NCBI GenBank assembly: GCA_001566295.1
Contig: KQ964247.1
Location: 1,178,001-1,242,000, forward strand
Reading direction: 5' to 3'
Length of the DNA: 64,000 nucleotides
Source of the DNA: Microdochium bolleyi
Taxonomy: Eukaryota > Ascomycota > Sordariomycetes > Xylariales > Microdochiaceae
Part shown: positions 1 to 12,700 of the stretch, piece after piece
How positions within the stretch are numbered: the first letter of the stretch is position 1
How the letters are laid out: the number at the start of each line of letters is the position of its first letter
Translations under genes and position numbers: made by a program
Notes under the pieces: model-generated
The model's database searches: none
The model's input: only the letters and a program-made list of their open reading frames with translations
Told to the model about the DNA's origin: nothing

Positions 1-2
1 CC

Positions 3-587
3 GATGACTCCGGAGATGAGGGTTTCGCACCACCATCGCCAACGCGGATGCCGAGATCGAAGACGAACCCCTTCGGCCCGAACAGACCGATCTTGACTTC
101 AACCAAGACAGCGCCACCTGCCCGCCTCAAGACGCAGGGCACGCTGGGACTCAACAAGCCCATTCCCTCCCTTCCTCCAACAGCGTCCGCGCCCGACTTG
201 CAAATCCGTGCTCACAACAGCAACGGAGCCCTGAGAGAGAGAGCCAACTCTCCTAACAGGAGACTTAGCAAGATCCCGTCGGCTGCCGCCCTCGCTGGCC
301 TGGCGGCGGAGCCTGGGCTGCAGCGAACATCCTCACTGAAGAAGGACACCGAGTCCAGCCTGAAGCCCGTGGCAGGGAAGAACAATATCAAAGGCCGCAC
401 CCTCGTTGAGCTGCAGCAGGCTCGGGCCGGTGGCCGACCTGTCGAGAACGCCAATGTCAGCCCCAAGCGCACATTTAAGGAACGTGTCATGGGCAAGACG
501 TCCGAACCGGCTGCTGTTTGGGATCCCGAGAGGGACGAGATGCCGTCGCCTTTCTTGGTGCGAACGAAGCCGATGACGCGCGTGTAA
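3..587 (+). CDS. nimA: Probable NIMA-type mitotic kinase, C-terminal tail only (5' end outside window)
   Basis: The frame is open from the first bases of the window to a TAA at 585-587, so this is the last ~194 residues of a longer protein. The stretch is basic, Ser/Pro/Arg-rich and disordered, with SPNRRLSKIPSA, RTLVELQQARAGGRP and a final WDPERDEMPSPFLVR block. From memory, this resembles the non-catalytic tail of fungal NIMA (G2-specific Ser/Thr kinases needed for mitotic entry), whose kinase domain lies at the N-terminus and would be upstream of base 1. No catalytic motif is visible here, so the call rests only on tail resemblance. The gene ends convergently with the secreted-protein gene at 1328-2285. 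It could instead be another disordered fungal protein sharing these motifs. Confidence 0.5.
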   Translation, partial: DDSGDEGFAPPSPTRMPRSKTNPFGPNRPILTSTKTAPPARLKTQGTLGLNKPIPSLPPTASAPDLQIRAHNSNGALRERANSPNRRLSKIPSAAALAGLAAEPGLQRTSSLKKDTESSLKPVAGKNNIKGRTLVELQQARAGGRPVENANVSPKRTFKERVMGKTSEPAAVWDPERDEMPSPFLVRTKPMTRV

Positions 588-1327
588 AGCTTGAAGGTGA
601 TTCTGGAAATCACCTCGCAATCACATCCATCCCCTGTTGGACACTGCACGCTCGTTGAGTAGTAATATTCTCCCTTTTGTCATATTTGGAGCCACGCGAA
701 AGTTGGCATCACGACGGGCATACTTGAACTGGGATAGCACATGGCAGACAAATTATGAGCCATTGTCTCCATGAAAGCATCCCGGTCTAGAGCCCAGCGC
801 ATCATGAGCGATCTGTTCCACACTTATCATGAAGCAGTCGCAGGCGTTTCTTTTCCTAATCCTCCCCCTTTCACGCATCTTCATGCGGGTTGTGCAAGTA
901 CTACCTGGTGGAGTCATGGTGTTCCTCATTCCTTGTTTTGTTTCTTTTTTTTTGTTTATGGAATGGGCATACGCACAGGAAAATTCGAGTCAGGCATGCC
1001 ACTTTTGGACATGCTTCATTTCTCTTGAGATAGAGCAGAAACTATTCTGGCGCTACAATCAACAAACATGAATACATGACTGATCGCAGCCTTGCTTTGA
1101 GAAGTGACGGTAACGAGGCTACGCTCCCATTGCCATTGCAAATTGGTCATTTTTAGTGAACAATACTGAAAGCTGCGGGACATACACAGATGCCTCCTCC
1201 AACTTCCACGGGTCCTGGTAAACAGATGCCATAAAGTTTACCTCGCCACGGTCATACGATTCAATCCATTTTGGCCCGTCTCGACCCGGCGCTCTGCTGC
1301 TTTTAAGTCCTTTTCGGCATCGCGATA
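588..1327. other. Convergent 3' intergenic region
   Basis: Lies between the stop codons of two convergent genes and presumably carries both 3' UTRs. It is T-rich around 940-955. I see no supportable gene or RNA in it. Confidence 0.6.
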
Positions 1328-2285
1328 TCATCCCTCGCAGAAGTACTCATTATCCGCATCGGCAAACGAAAAGGTCGCAAAGTTTGTATCCTTTGCCGAC
1401 TTCGCGGCGGTCTTGCATCGCTCTGTTTTTCGTGCCAAACAAGCATCATGCCCGTGTTCAAGTCAGCCCCCGAAATCATGTCCTACATACATCAAGGAAG
1501 GATGGATATATAATGGTTCATGTTTGCCAAAGGGGAAAAGAAGAAGAAAAACAAATGACGTACCGTTTTGCTGATCGCACTCGCCTACCGAGAAGGCCCG
1601 GTTACGCCCCGCGTTGGCCGCGTCGGCACACTTGTTCTTCTGGTTGTCGCACGCGCGGTCTGCGGCCGCGGAGAAGCTGTTCTGTGCGTATTGGCGATGT
1701 GGCGCCGCCGTTCAGCATATGATACTGAAGCGCGAGCCGGTGGTGGTGGAAGGAGTGCTTGGAGGTCGGGGCATGTATGTGCCGGATTCCTGACTTACAA
1801 AGGTGTTGCCATCGACCTCGAATGGCCGCCGCGAGTCTTTGGACTGTGAGATCTGTTGTCCGTCCCACAGGAGCAAGTCAGCTATGATGAAATCCTTACG
1901 TCCACCAGGAGTCTACCAGCATGCACGAAAAGGAGTCTTGACTTACACTCGGCGCCGCGAACCCGCCCAGGGATCCGGAAAATGGCTGCAATGGAAAGGG
2001 ACATGAACGGTCAGTGACTCTGGCCCCTTACGTACAAGGTATACGCTCGAGTCGCAAAAAACCTCGGGCCACGATGCAAAAGTTGTGAGATCAGAAGGCA
2101 GGACAGGGCAGGGGGAATACCTGTAGGTTCGAAAGCAGCACCTCTCCCGGCCTGGCCTGCTGCCGCGGGAGGATCTCCATGGCCCCGACGAGCTCGCTCT
2201 CGCTGCTCGCGCCGGCGGGCGAGGCGGCGAAGCAGGAAAGCAGCAGAACGAAGAGGAAGACGCAGCTGTGTAAGTTAAAGAGCAT
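1328..2285 (-). CDS. Small secreted cysteine protein, five exons, 153 aa, twin CX6C
   Basis: Exons (minus): 2121-2285, 1947-1985, 1799-1843, 1564-1681, 1328-1422; introns 135, 103, 117 and 141 nt. All junctions have GT/AG borders and the frame is kept throughout (462 nt), which is strong evidence. The start at 2285 is chosen because it directly precedes a strong signal peptide (residues 1-25, long Leu/Phe/Val core, AxA-type cleavage); an in-frame ATG at 2342 would put a polar leader ahead of it. The mature part has FEVDGNTF, then ADRACDNQKNKCADAANAG and a second CDQQNERC. Cysteines 94/101 and 118/125 form two CX6C pairs, with a last one at 151. From memory this matches a widespread, uncharacterised family of Pezizomycotina secreted proteins. 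Function unknown; a disulfide-stapled helical hairpin in the wall or medium is an inference. Confidence 0.85.
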
Positions 2286-3738
2286 GGCTGAGGACTGTCT
2301 CGTCGTCTGCGACGATCGCGATGTTGGTGTTGAGAACGGCATGATGGGTTTCCCTTTGTATCGAAAGCTTCAGACTAGGCGAATGCCGACTGTGGAGTCG
2401 GTCCGGGCTGTCTGACACCAATGGACAAGATCGCGACAGTCGAGTTCCAAAGCTCGAGACTTGCACGATGGACTTGGTCGGATCAATAACGTTCGTGGTA
2501 TATGACAGTTCCGCTGGTGATCGTGTGCATTATTTGCCGTGGAGGTTGATGAGATGAAAACACAGCAGGCAATGGAAGTCTTCAGCAAGAACGAGGTACG
2601 CACCAGCCAGAAAAGAAGGGAAGGCGAAACAGGCAAACATGATCCGCAACATGAAACCTGGAGTGAATGTAGCAGAGCATACACTCGTCCGTGTTGTTAT
2701 CCCTGCCAGGGGGGTTTGGATGGTGCGATTATGTGTGGCATCGGAACCCCGGATCTGTCACGGATTCATCTCTTGGCCGCATGCAACGCGCGCGCCGCGA
2801 ACACCGTCCGAATATGTCTTATTATTATTATTATTCTCCTCCTCCTGATTGTAATTGTTATCGAGGGATGGACCTTCCGAAGACGCAGGCGGCATGACAC
2901 CGTCTGTTCTCAGACTGACACACTTACACATGTCCACGACACCCCTGCTCCACATCGGCACTCTCCACAAGTAGCCATGCTCACCACGCCTAGTCTCGAG
3001 AACGAGCGCCCCGAGCCGACCGACGCGCACTCCAAGTGGTCTATCCAACATTTCAAAGCTGCATCCCTCAGGGCCGATGGCGAGTCGCGAATGATAAGCA
3101 GAGGAGACTAAGGTGTTTTAGACTCTCAGCAGCTCTCTCGTCGTTGTCCACTGCGACACAACCCGCCCCCTGATCGTGACATTTTCTGAAACAGCCCCTG
3201 ACGCGGAGCGACCCGCCGAGGTCATCCAGGCGACCGAGAGCCAGACCAGGCGGCATAAAGACAACGCCGCTGGCTGTTCCGGAAGCAGACTGCGCCGGGT
3301 CAGGGCTCGAGAACAGCCTAGCTCGGCGTGTTATCACGAACGCCGCAATATTTTCATCAGGCACCTCGGCCGGCAAGTTTGTTAATTTACTCAAGTGTAA
3401 GCACGACAGTGTCCGGCTTGGGAAGAAAAGAATATTTGATATTATCAAGGCTGTATACGACGAATCAATCTCTAGATGGTTTCCAAGTGTTTCCGCGACG
3501 CTGCCTCTAACGGGCTGGCACCTTCCCATCGTACACGTCCGTGAAGATCGTATACTCGCTCTCTCTCTTCGTAATCGCAAATGGCTCGCTGTATGCAGAT
3601 GTTCTAATTCGTAGGATGACGAACGCAGCTTATGCGTGAGAAGCTGCGATGCGCCTGGAGCCCTTTGCCGCCGATGGTCCGGTAAGCCAACGGAGACGAC
3701 GCAACCAGTGCAGGCTCTTTAATGCGGAGCACGCACAT
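2286..3738. other. Intergenic: promoter of the cysteine protein and 3' region of the Mid2-like gene
   Basis: Contains the upstream region of the 2285 start and the 3' side of the next minus-strand gene. A (TTA)5 run lies at 2819-2835. Open frames of 170-190 codons here lack recognisable motifs and are treated as chance. Confidence 0.5.
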
Positions 3739-4554
3739 TTAAAAGTTGGAGGCCGTGTTGGTCTGGGTCGGGGCGTGATAGCTCTCGAGTGTGCTCTGGA
3801 AGGGGCTGCGAGTGTTGTTAGTGCCCTCGGTCTTCTCTGCGGTGCTGGGGGGTCCGTATCCAGTGCCGAAGCTCTGGAGGTCGTCTTGGTCGACCTCCTG
3901 CCGCTTCTTGTTGCGGAGACGCCAGAAGAGCACGCCGGCAACAGCAAGCACGATGGCACCGCCGACACCCACGCAGACACCAATGATGATGTTTTTGTTC
4001 TTCGCCTGCGCCTCCTCGTCGCTGGTGCTGCTGCTGGCGGGAACTAGGACTGAAGTCTTTGTGGGGATGGCCGAGCTCTGGACTGTAGTAGATCCGTTCT
4101 CCAGAGTCTTTGTCTCAACAACGAAAATGGTTGTTGGGACCTCCATGGAGGACTGGGGAGCTGATGTGGTGGCCGGAGGAGACGTATTGCGGGTGGAGGT
4201 TGTGGTAGGAGTTGGAGCAGTGGTAGGGCTGGTGGGAGCCGTGGGAGAAACACCTCCTGGCGTGGTCGTCGGCGAGGTGGTGGGCGGGTTGACGGGCGTC
4301 GAAGAGGGCGTGGGATTGGCGGTTGGCGGTGTTGTGGTGGGCGTCGTGTTAGAGGAAGGCGGTGCGGTTGGCGTGGTGTTTGGCTGGGAGGCCGAGGGTG
4401 ATGCGCCGGTGGGAGTGGTGCCGGCAGACGAGGCGTTGTCCTGCCTGTTGACGAGGGCGACGTCGGCAGCCGCGGCGTCGATGACGACAGCCTGGGCGGT
4501 CGCCGAGAGGGAGAGGGCGACCATGAGGACGCGGACGAGGCGAGTGGAAACCAT
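3739..4554 (-). CDS. Mid2/WSC-like single-pass cell-surface protein, 271 aa
   Basis: Single exon. Residues 1-22 form a signal peptide. Residues ~40-180 are almost entirely Thr, Ser and Pro, as in heavily O-mannosylated wall-spanning stalks, with several N-x-S/T sites. A transmembrane segment (189-211, IIIGVCVGVGGAIVLAVAG core) is followed at once by a basic stop-transfer RLRNKKRQ and a ~60-residue cytoplasmic tail containing FGTGYGPPS. This is the layout of fungal Mid2/Wsc-type surface sensors, which feed the cell-wall-integrity pathway through Rho1 and PKC. There is no WSC or other Cys-rich domain, so Mid2-like is the better label. The sensor role is inferred from architecture only; an adhesion or wall-anchoring role is possible. 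Confidence 0.75.
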   Translation of the reverse strand: MVSTRLVRVLMVALSLSATAQAVVIDAAAADVALVNRQDNASSAGTTPTGASPSASQPNTTPTAPPSSNTTPTTTPPTANPTPSSTPVNPPTTSPTTTPGGVSPTAPTSPTTAPTPTTTSTRNTSPPATTSAPQSSMEVPTTIFVVETKTLENGSTTVQSSAIPTKTSVLVPASSSTSDEEAQAKNKNIIIGVCVGVGGAIVLAVAGVLFWRLRNKKRQEVDQDDLQSFGTGYGPPSTAEKTEGTNNTRSPFQSTLESYHAPTQTNTASNF

Positions 4555-7500
4555 CTTGTCCGAGTTTGCCGTGCGTGCGCGGTGTGTATACGATCTGGGA
4601 GGGACGGAAGACGGAAGCGAGCGTGTGGATAAATGGGATTAAAGAGAGCCGGGGAGGCACGAAGAGGAATGTTGGAAACGAGAGGCAGTGGTGGTGGTGG
4701 TGATACGAGGATGAAGAGAACGGAGAGCAGAGGGCGAGCAGCGTGCACACAGGTGCAGCCAAGCAAGCAGAGCCAGTGGACACGGACGAGTGGACCAAGG
4801 CAGGACCCTCAGGAGGACACCCTCGACACCCTCGAGGAGGCAACCACGGCGAGACGGCGAGAGACGGCAGGGCTGATTGGCCCATGCGCCCGCTCTGTTG
4901 AGCGCTGGGCGGGCTCCACGCAGACCTCGTATTCTGCCCCCAGCGGCCGCGTGCATGGACTCTCCACTGTCCGGGGCTTCTTTCCTTGCCTGCTCAAGAA
5001 GGCATCGCCAGGCTTCATCTGCCTCCCAACGACCATAATGACCGACATCCAACTATCTTTGATCTGTCCTGCCGGCGCCAGTGGCCATCGTGCGCAAACC
5101 TCCCTCTGAGCCGCTCTCGAAACCACGAGACAGAGAATCGAGGGCCGGGGCTGTCCCATTCTGATGGCGTCCGTTGCCGGCCCTGCCGCGTCACCCACAC
5201 CACTCGCCTCAACAGCACGTCGCGTGCGCAACGATGCAGCCCTTCCTTCCCACTTGTTCGCCACAGGCCTCACGGCTCAAGCGGCCTCCACTTGGCTCGG
5301 CTTTTCTTTTTCTTCTCTCTCGGCACTGCTGTTGCTCGTGGTTTTTCCTGCTCCGGCCTTTTCTGTTCTTGCGGCCATGGAGCTGGTGCAAGCCGAGCAC
5401 TGCACACGCTAGGCCGTTTCTGCAAGCTTTGTGTTCTAGAACTGCTCGCTTGTCTCTCTGCATGTCTAAAAATACCCCGTCCGCTGCGAGTCATTTAACA
5501 AATTTTCTGAACCCTTCCGAGACAACCGTTCAGCTGCAATGTCTGAGACATAGGGACCAACCCTCTGTGCAAAAAGCCTGCAACCCCTCCGGACGAAATT
5601 CTTGCGAGAGGCATTCCGAACTACGTCGGTCATGCACGATTTCCAAGGAGGGCCTCGGGCTGGGGCCTGGCACGTTACATGGGGTCGTCCCACGACCATG
5701 CTCGCTGGCAATCAGCAGCCAGCTTCGCGAGAGCCTGCTCGTGCCAGTCCACTCGGGGACCCTACCCGCGCTGATCCTTCATGCTTGCTGTGCCGCCGAG
5801 TGGGTAATGCACAACAATCGTCGGCCTCTGGTCATACGCAGTATTGCGTCATCCCTCTATGTCGTCGACCACTTCAACGCCGTGGCGATCCGTCGGAAAC
5901 TGCGGCTAGCACTGCTTTCTTGTCGTTGAGGAGACCACTAGTTCTGGAGCCGTCCGCCACGCCGGCCAGAGTCTCCCATCTGGGGCGATGCCTGCGGGCT
6001 GTCTGACGTCTTCGAGATCGCAGACAGGATTCTCCCTCAGATCTTCAGCAAGCTCGCTGCACCGCAGGACACCATCACAGCCGACGGTAATCCCCTTAGC
6101 AGATGCGATCCATTCACGTGCTGTCCGGCCCGCCCTATCGCGGGAAGTTCGGGGATCTTCCTGCTTGAGACCGGGGCCGGCCCGGGGAAGGCGCCACAAT
6201 CAGGGTCCACGGCGAACATCCTCACTAGCACAATTCATGCGCACCGAACAGATCGTGACAAACAGCTCGCATGATGCACTGTCTCGGCCGACACGGACAG
6301 GACTGCCACAATGAGGCTCCGCGGATGCCTATCCTTATATTCCACCAAACCTTAATCATGATAAAAATGTAGTAAGAATAGCCCTTGCACGTGTAGGGCA
6401 TTCAGCTTCGGATGCGGCACACCAAGGTCATTACTTTGGCAACAACTTTACTGATTGGCATTTCCCTCTTCGTGTGCGGTCAGAAGCCATGCATCAACTC
6501 TCGCTGTGTCACGGCTGCCGGCCGTGGATGTGCACGCCCGCAGAGTGACTGGTTAGCGTACGCAACCCACGTCAATCATGTACTTTGGGGGGGTTGACGT
6601 GGGCAGAATAGCGATGCTGTCTGCCATACGCGTAACAATGCAGAAGCGGCAGATTCACATGCGAAACATAAGAATAAGGAAATGGGAGACAAGATGCTAT
6701 GGTACGAAGACAGTCACAAGAACAAAAGAATTCCCCGGGTCGGAGCGGTGATACACACATTTGAAGCTCCGTTTGATTTTTAAAAAAATTTTTAACAAAC
6801 ATCACAAAGGGTTTCAAGGTCCGCCCTCACAGCATCCTCCATGTGATGCCGCGACACTAGCTCTCCCTCGATGCACCGGACCTCGAGGGCGAGAAGAAAA
6901 TGCACTAGGTTGCGACGGTAGCGACAAAGGTCTTGCGAGCCCAGGTTACTGTTGGAGGCCAGGCAGGATCGACCTTTGTCCTTTCTTGTCCCTGTCTTGA
7001 TGTATCTTTCGATGCGGTTGGATCCATGCACAAAACATCCCAGGACTTACGGAAGCCCAAGATGCCTGGCTGCGGGGACCCAGCGCCGTTTCTGGCGTTG
7101 AGGGTTCAGTCACTATAGGACGCTGGAGCATATACGTGAGAAAGGGTAGGTTTTACGGCTTCCTGACCACGAAAAGAGTCATCAACGTGGGCGGGTTACA
7201 GCGTGGGTGCTGACTTCCGAGACTAAGGGCGACACCAGCTGGACGTCGTTCCAAAGTCGAGCGACTTGAGAGCTAACATAAATGAGATTTAGAGCCACTT
7301 GTCATTGTCTATGGGACCAAATGTAGAATAAGTCCGTAGGTTGGACCGTGGCTGTCAAGCTCTTTGCTCCATGGGCCAAGGCAATAGACTGGTCGACATG
7401 GTAGGTCGCATTTCAGTCGCCGACATAACATGTATGTTCAGCTCGAAAGATATATGGAAACCGGCCAACGTGAAGAACCCGTGTGTAAGGTTTATTTGGT

Positions 7501-9709
7501 GGCGAAATAGAAACCGGCCGGCCCGAGTTCACAACGTACCCTGTCGGGGCCACTGTGGTAGAACGCTGCCGGTACTACAGTTCCTCTCTTTGAAAACAGT
7601 CTTAAGAGAGAAGAAAAAAAAACCATATGCTCTCGTGAGTTGCCGACTGCACACGCGAAGCTCAAACAAGCATGGTCCACCTAGGTCGGCGCCGCAATGT
7701 TATCTACTTCCAAGCTCAGAGGGGAGAGAATTCTATTTCCACATGGCTGGCAAATTTTGGGTTATGATAAGATCAAAGTATAGCGACGAGAGAACCAGGC
7801 TGGAGATATGCGTACGTGAAAGTGAGTGGCCAATTCACACGATAGGGAAGATCCTGGACGTGGTGAAAGTGGGTCCTATTGGCCCTTTCTGTACCGGAAC
7901 TATCTGATGGCATTGTGGCACACCATGGCCCGGAACACCATTTCCTCGGATGTGTAACTCAAAGTAGTTGAGCTCAAGTATGATTTCTAAGTTTGTAGGA
8001 GTGATTTCTCAGAATACAATAATGGCGGAAAGCCTGCGGTATCAGCCAGATAACCCGTGTTCCATCCATCTGACTGCACCAGCACCGAAACATGTTATTC
8101 AGAAGAGGCACATGGACATGGACACGCAGAAGATATCACATTCCAGCACATGGACTAAGATCTAAGGATTGTCTGCCTAGACCCCTAGTGGCTAGCCTGA
8201 CCACTGGGGAGGGACAACAAGGCACGAACAATACTGACACAAGAGTCTTTCTGCTAGACAAACAAGAGAACCCCGTGCCGTTTGCACCAGCTGGCTGGGG
8301 TTGAATCATGATCACATGTGCAATAGGATGATGACAGGCCTCGCCAAAGTCGCACAGCTGGTGCCGGGTGGCAGCCAGCTCCCGCTGCAGGGGAACTCTG
8401 TGAGCCTAGACCCCTGCCTGCATGAGCAAGTGCTGGTCATGCAGCCCAAACGGGCAGACGTGCCTCGTGGCACGAATCAGGGCGGCGGCGGCGTGGCGTG
8501 TCAAAGTGGCCCTGCCGGTCTGGAATGACGTGGTTGGTTGCAGCTCCTGTTTGGGCGCGCCCGCGCCGAGGTCGACGCTGACGCAACGAGCCAGTCTTTG
8601 CCGTCTCTTGTCGATGGCTTGTCTCTGACTTGTGCGTGTGTGTGGCTCGTTGGGCAATTCCGGCTCGGAGTCACAACGCGACCATTTGACGGTGGTCCTC
8701 TGACCTCGCGAGATTAACCCGCGGCGCTGCGAGGGGCGCCTTCATTAGCTGCGCGGGCCTTGCTGTCAGGGGCAAAGAAGGGTCCTAAATGGGTTTGCGC
8801 GGTGGACACTTCATCAAAGGCCAATTTGCCGCGCCGGCGAGCCTGCACAATGCGAGGAGCGGCCCTGCGCTAGGCGGGACGGGGCCCATTGTTAGCAGCT
8901 GTCTCACAGCAACACGCTACCTCTATCGTCGATCCGGGGCGCTGCTAACGCGCCTCTGCCCGAGACCTGGGGCCAGCAATTTGAGTCTACTGCAAGCAGG
9001 TGCGCCCAGGGCCGCCGCGGACCCGCCAAAAAGTGTCTCCAGACTGCACAATGCAGCTCGCGCACAAGCATCCCAGGTGCCGCCGGCGCCCCCCTTCCCG
9101 TTCTGGCGTGCGTCTGGGCGAGGTCTGAGCTGTCCCTTCCTTCAACCACGACCACCTCCAATCTCGCCAACGGTTGGCATTCCCTCCTCACCTGCTGCGT
9201 CGCGTCTCTTCACAAGGCTCGACTGCTGTGCTTCACTGTCGCCCACGAGCTCGACTCTCCACGGCTAAACAGCACCAGCCTTCCGATGCAGCGCGCCCTG
9301 GACCTTCGTGTTCCTCTGTCCCTCCTTATCCTTTCCCTTGTCTACTAGCTTGATTTCCTGCTTCGTTCCCACGGACAACGCGTCGCAGCCATATCGGCAC
9401 TAATAGGCGGCCGCACGATACCATCGCCAATCAACTTAATAGACAACATCCCCGCGCTGCTGCACTCGCACCTGGACCTCGTCGTCACGAGTCCATCGCT
9501 GCCAGCTCACAGCCTCTCTCGAGCTTCACCAGGCTCCCAGCGACAACGAGACATCTCGAGTCTCGCGATCCCAGGACACCTGGCGACTAGGGCACGCCAG
9601 TTCCCGCCTGCGCGCTCCCTCTCCGCCACGGTATGAATGCCCAACCATAGCGGACATATCTTCCACTACATGCGCGCCCAACGACTTCGCGGGATCCTGG
9701 AGCGTCATT
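4555..9709. other. 5.2-kb gene-poor divergent spacer
   Basis: Separates the start of the minus-strand Mid2-like gene from the start of the giant plus-strand gene. The last kilobase before 9710 is C/T-rich, as in fungal promoters and 5' leaders. A perfect 10-bp inverted repeat sits at 6566-6603. Open frames of up to 251 codons show no recognisable domain; I find no supportable gene, though a multi-exon gene with short exons could be missed by eye. Confidence 0.45.
6566..6603. repeat. Inverted repeat CCCACGTCAA / TTGACGTGGG
   Basis: Perfect 10-bp arms at 6566-6575 and 6594-6603, separated by 18 nt ending in seven G. Each arm contains TGACGTG, a CRE/bZIP-like core. It could be a paired bZIP site or a hairpin; it lies 3.1 kb upstream of the start at 9710. 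Confidence 0.6.
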
Positions 9710-12700
9710 ATGCCCCCTATTGAGGGAACAATAGCTGACGCCGTTCCCTCCGTCTCAGATCACTCGCCCAGGGACGTTCCTCCGCAACCCGCAGCAGAGC
9801 CGGCAGCTTCCATCACGGCATTCGACCACTCAGACTTGAGTGCCTCACAGCCTCGCCGCAACCCGCCTGGTTCGCCGTCATCCTTGTCGAGCACCTCAAC
9901 GGCCGACGACGCCGAGCTCTCGTCACCAATTCTCCCAGCTCTACCAGCTCCGCAACTGCCCGAGCGTGCCTTGGAATACCTCCGCACACCTGCAGTTTCC
10001 GAGCTAGGAGAGCCAGACAATCGCTACGTGACCACCAGCTGGGGCTCACCGTACCAACAAGGCGAGGCGAGGCATTTCCGCCAGGTCAGCTTCAGTAGCG
10101 ACCTCTCCGAGGACGACGAGGCTAGCGAGTTGGCACTCCCTCACCAGCTCGCAGTCAATACTCGCTTCTTGCGGCCAGCACCCCCTGCTCAGCCTTCCCC
10201 AGAGGGACTGACGCCATCGAGCCTGACAGGCAACGCAGCGGTACTAGCCAATCGTGCACGAAGACCTGTTCTCGGCATCACCGAGGACTGGATTCGCACG
10301 CATACTACTGACGATCCGGAGACCGAGTATCGTCATTGGCTGAGCGATACTGACGAAAGCGAGCACTCTTTGCTGAGCGGCTCCCAGACGCCTGACGAAG
10401 CTGGTTGGCTAGAGGAAACCGATCTCCGAACACCGAGAGCACGCCACAACTTGTCGGCTTCAATCCCTGCGGTACAACGCCACCAAAGAGCTCGTTCGAG
10501 CAACGAAACACTTCGACAAGCGGTAACAAGCAGTGCATCTCCAGTCAAGATGGATACACAAGCTTTCGAACCAGTGGTCGCGACCGCCGAGGACGTGCCG
10601 AGCCTGGAATCTCCACTGGAGACCGTTGAGCCTGAAATGCCTGCCAAAGAGGCGCAGGCTATCTCTCAAGAAGTTGCGCAAGAATTGGGCCGGCCCACGA
10701 CGCCACCGCGGCCGACCAAGCAACTACCAGCCCAGACACCAAGACTTAAGAAGAAGGTGCCATGGAGGGGCAAAAATATCATGGTTTTGCTGCCCCGGGA
10801 CGAGGAAAGGGGTCAGCCTGGCAGGGCGCCCAAGCCCCTGAACGCTGAAAACGTCAAGACCATGCTCAGAGATTGGGAAGAGTTGGGCTACAACGTTCGC
10901 GGTTTCGACCTGGACATCGCTCAAATGAATCTGGACCCTACACAAGAGACCTCGCAGAGCCGCGGTCTGTGGCCAGCTCAAGAAGACGTGGTAGGCGAAC
11001 GATCGCAGCGCAACTATCAAGTTACACTTCCCGACTTGGATGGTAAGTTTTCGAGCATACCCCCGACATTTCGATGATGGCATCATAACTAATTCGCTCA
11101 CTACACAGCCTGGAAACGCTACCAAGACGATCTACTCGAAGAGAAACTGCGGAAGCTCGGTGTGTCATTAGGTGGTGACGATGAGCTACCTCTGCCGCCT
11201 CAGTCGATTTCGCCTGCCATGTCGAATCTGAGCCGCCAGGCTTCGTACCAATACCCGCCACTTCCTTTCTCGCCTCCGTTGCCGACCGACTCGGCTGCAA
11301 GCAACGGCCCGCATGCATTCCCGTTCCCGGCGGCCTTCTTGTCTGGCACCTCGTCTTCAGTCGCACAGAGTCCAGCCATTGCCTCGCCGGTGTCTTTCAA
11401 CGGCCGCCCCATGCATGGTTCGAAGTATAATCCGCGCGCGTCCATCGCGATATCTCCACACGAGCTGCCTTTCTTCTCGGGCCAACCCTCCCCAGGTTGG
11501 TCACCACAAATGTTCATGCAGAACCAACTGGGCCGCAGCGGCTCGCCTTCTTTGCTGAACATGAACTCGTTGATCTCACCGGGCTCGCCCTTCCAACGCG
11601 ATCATTCTTCCCCAGCCATGAAGTTGCACCAGAGACATCAATCTCTGCAATACCCCATGCTGCCCCACCAGCAACTTCAACGTGTTGATTCTGCGCGGGC
11701 CTCGCCGCGTCTACAGGATCTGCATGAGGAGGAAGAGGAGATCCAGAGCAACCCCTATGAAAACAAGAGCCCTTCCAAGACGCCAGAGCCTCAACACTTC
11801 ATTCGGCACAACGCGAGCGATAGCCTTCAGAAAGAGATTGACGACGCCGAGTACCACCTTGAGGAGCAGTTCCGCTCCCAACTCGAGGAGCCAGAGTATA
11901 ACCCTCACAAGGAGAGCAGTGGTGCGCAGCCTACGCAAGCCGTGGAAGTCAACACCCCACAAGATGTTGAGCAAGGCCATACTAGGGGCCCATCTGTCCA
12001 CTTTGGAAACTTCGGAACGGACTCGGATGAGGGACCGAAGCTACACCACCCTCAACCGCACAGCCGTGGCCACTCGTTGTCGCAGAAACCATTTTTGGAA
12101 AACGACGAGATCCGTGATAGTGCAGACGAAGCCGTCGCCAAGTCTAATGTGCTGGAGAAGCTTGATCTTGAACTGTCGAAAGAGAAGTACGAGGTTGACA
12201 CAAACCCCAGCAACCCTGGCACGCCACTACAAGCTTTCAACCTGGCAAACAAGCTGCATGAGCGTACAATCTCCACAGCCAGCAATCCCTGGGCAAATGA
12301 GACATCTGGTAATAGCACACAATCCTCCCGACGCCCGAGTCACAGTAGCAAACCCTCATTGTCCAGACTCAACGCTGGTGCGGCTGAGTTCAAGTTCAAC
12401 CCCGCCAGCACTTTCACTCCCAGCGGCTTCGCTTTTGGAGGCAACAACAAAGCTGTGGCTGCCTTCCCAACTTTCCAACCTGGAGCACCGTCCTTTGAGC
12501 CAAGTGCTCCCGTCTTCAAGCCGGGCGCACCTGCATTCCAGCCAGGGGCACCTAGTTTCAAGCCAGCTGTTCCATCTTTCCAACCGACTTCTGCGCCAAG
12601 CCATGGGAAGGCGCCTTCGGTCTCGGCATTTGCAAAGCAGAATATCGAGAAGCCGGGGCCTCTGTTCTCGCCAAGCACGAGTACTTTCAATTTCGCTGCT

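Noticed and set aside
3068..3580. 170-codon minus-strand frame downstream of the Mid2-like gene
   Set aside because: No motif or splice context; it lies between the 3' end of one gene and the promoter of another.
3791..4642. 283-codon frame on the plus strand, Val/Gly-rich
   Set aside because: Antisense shadow of the Thr/Pro-rich stalk of the Mid2-like gene; Thr codons read backwards as Val/Gly.
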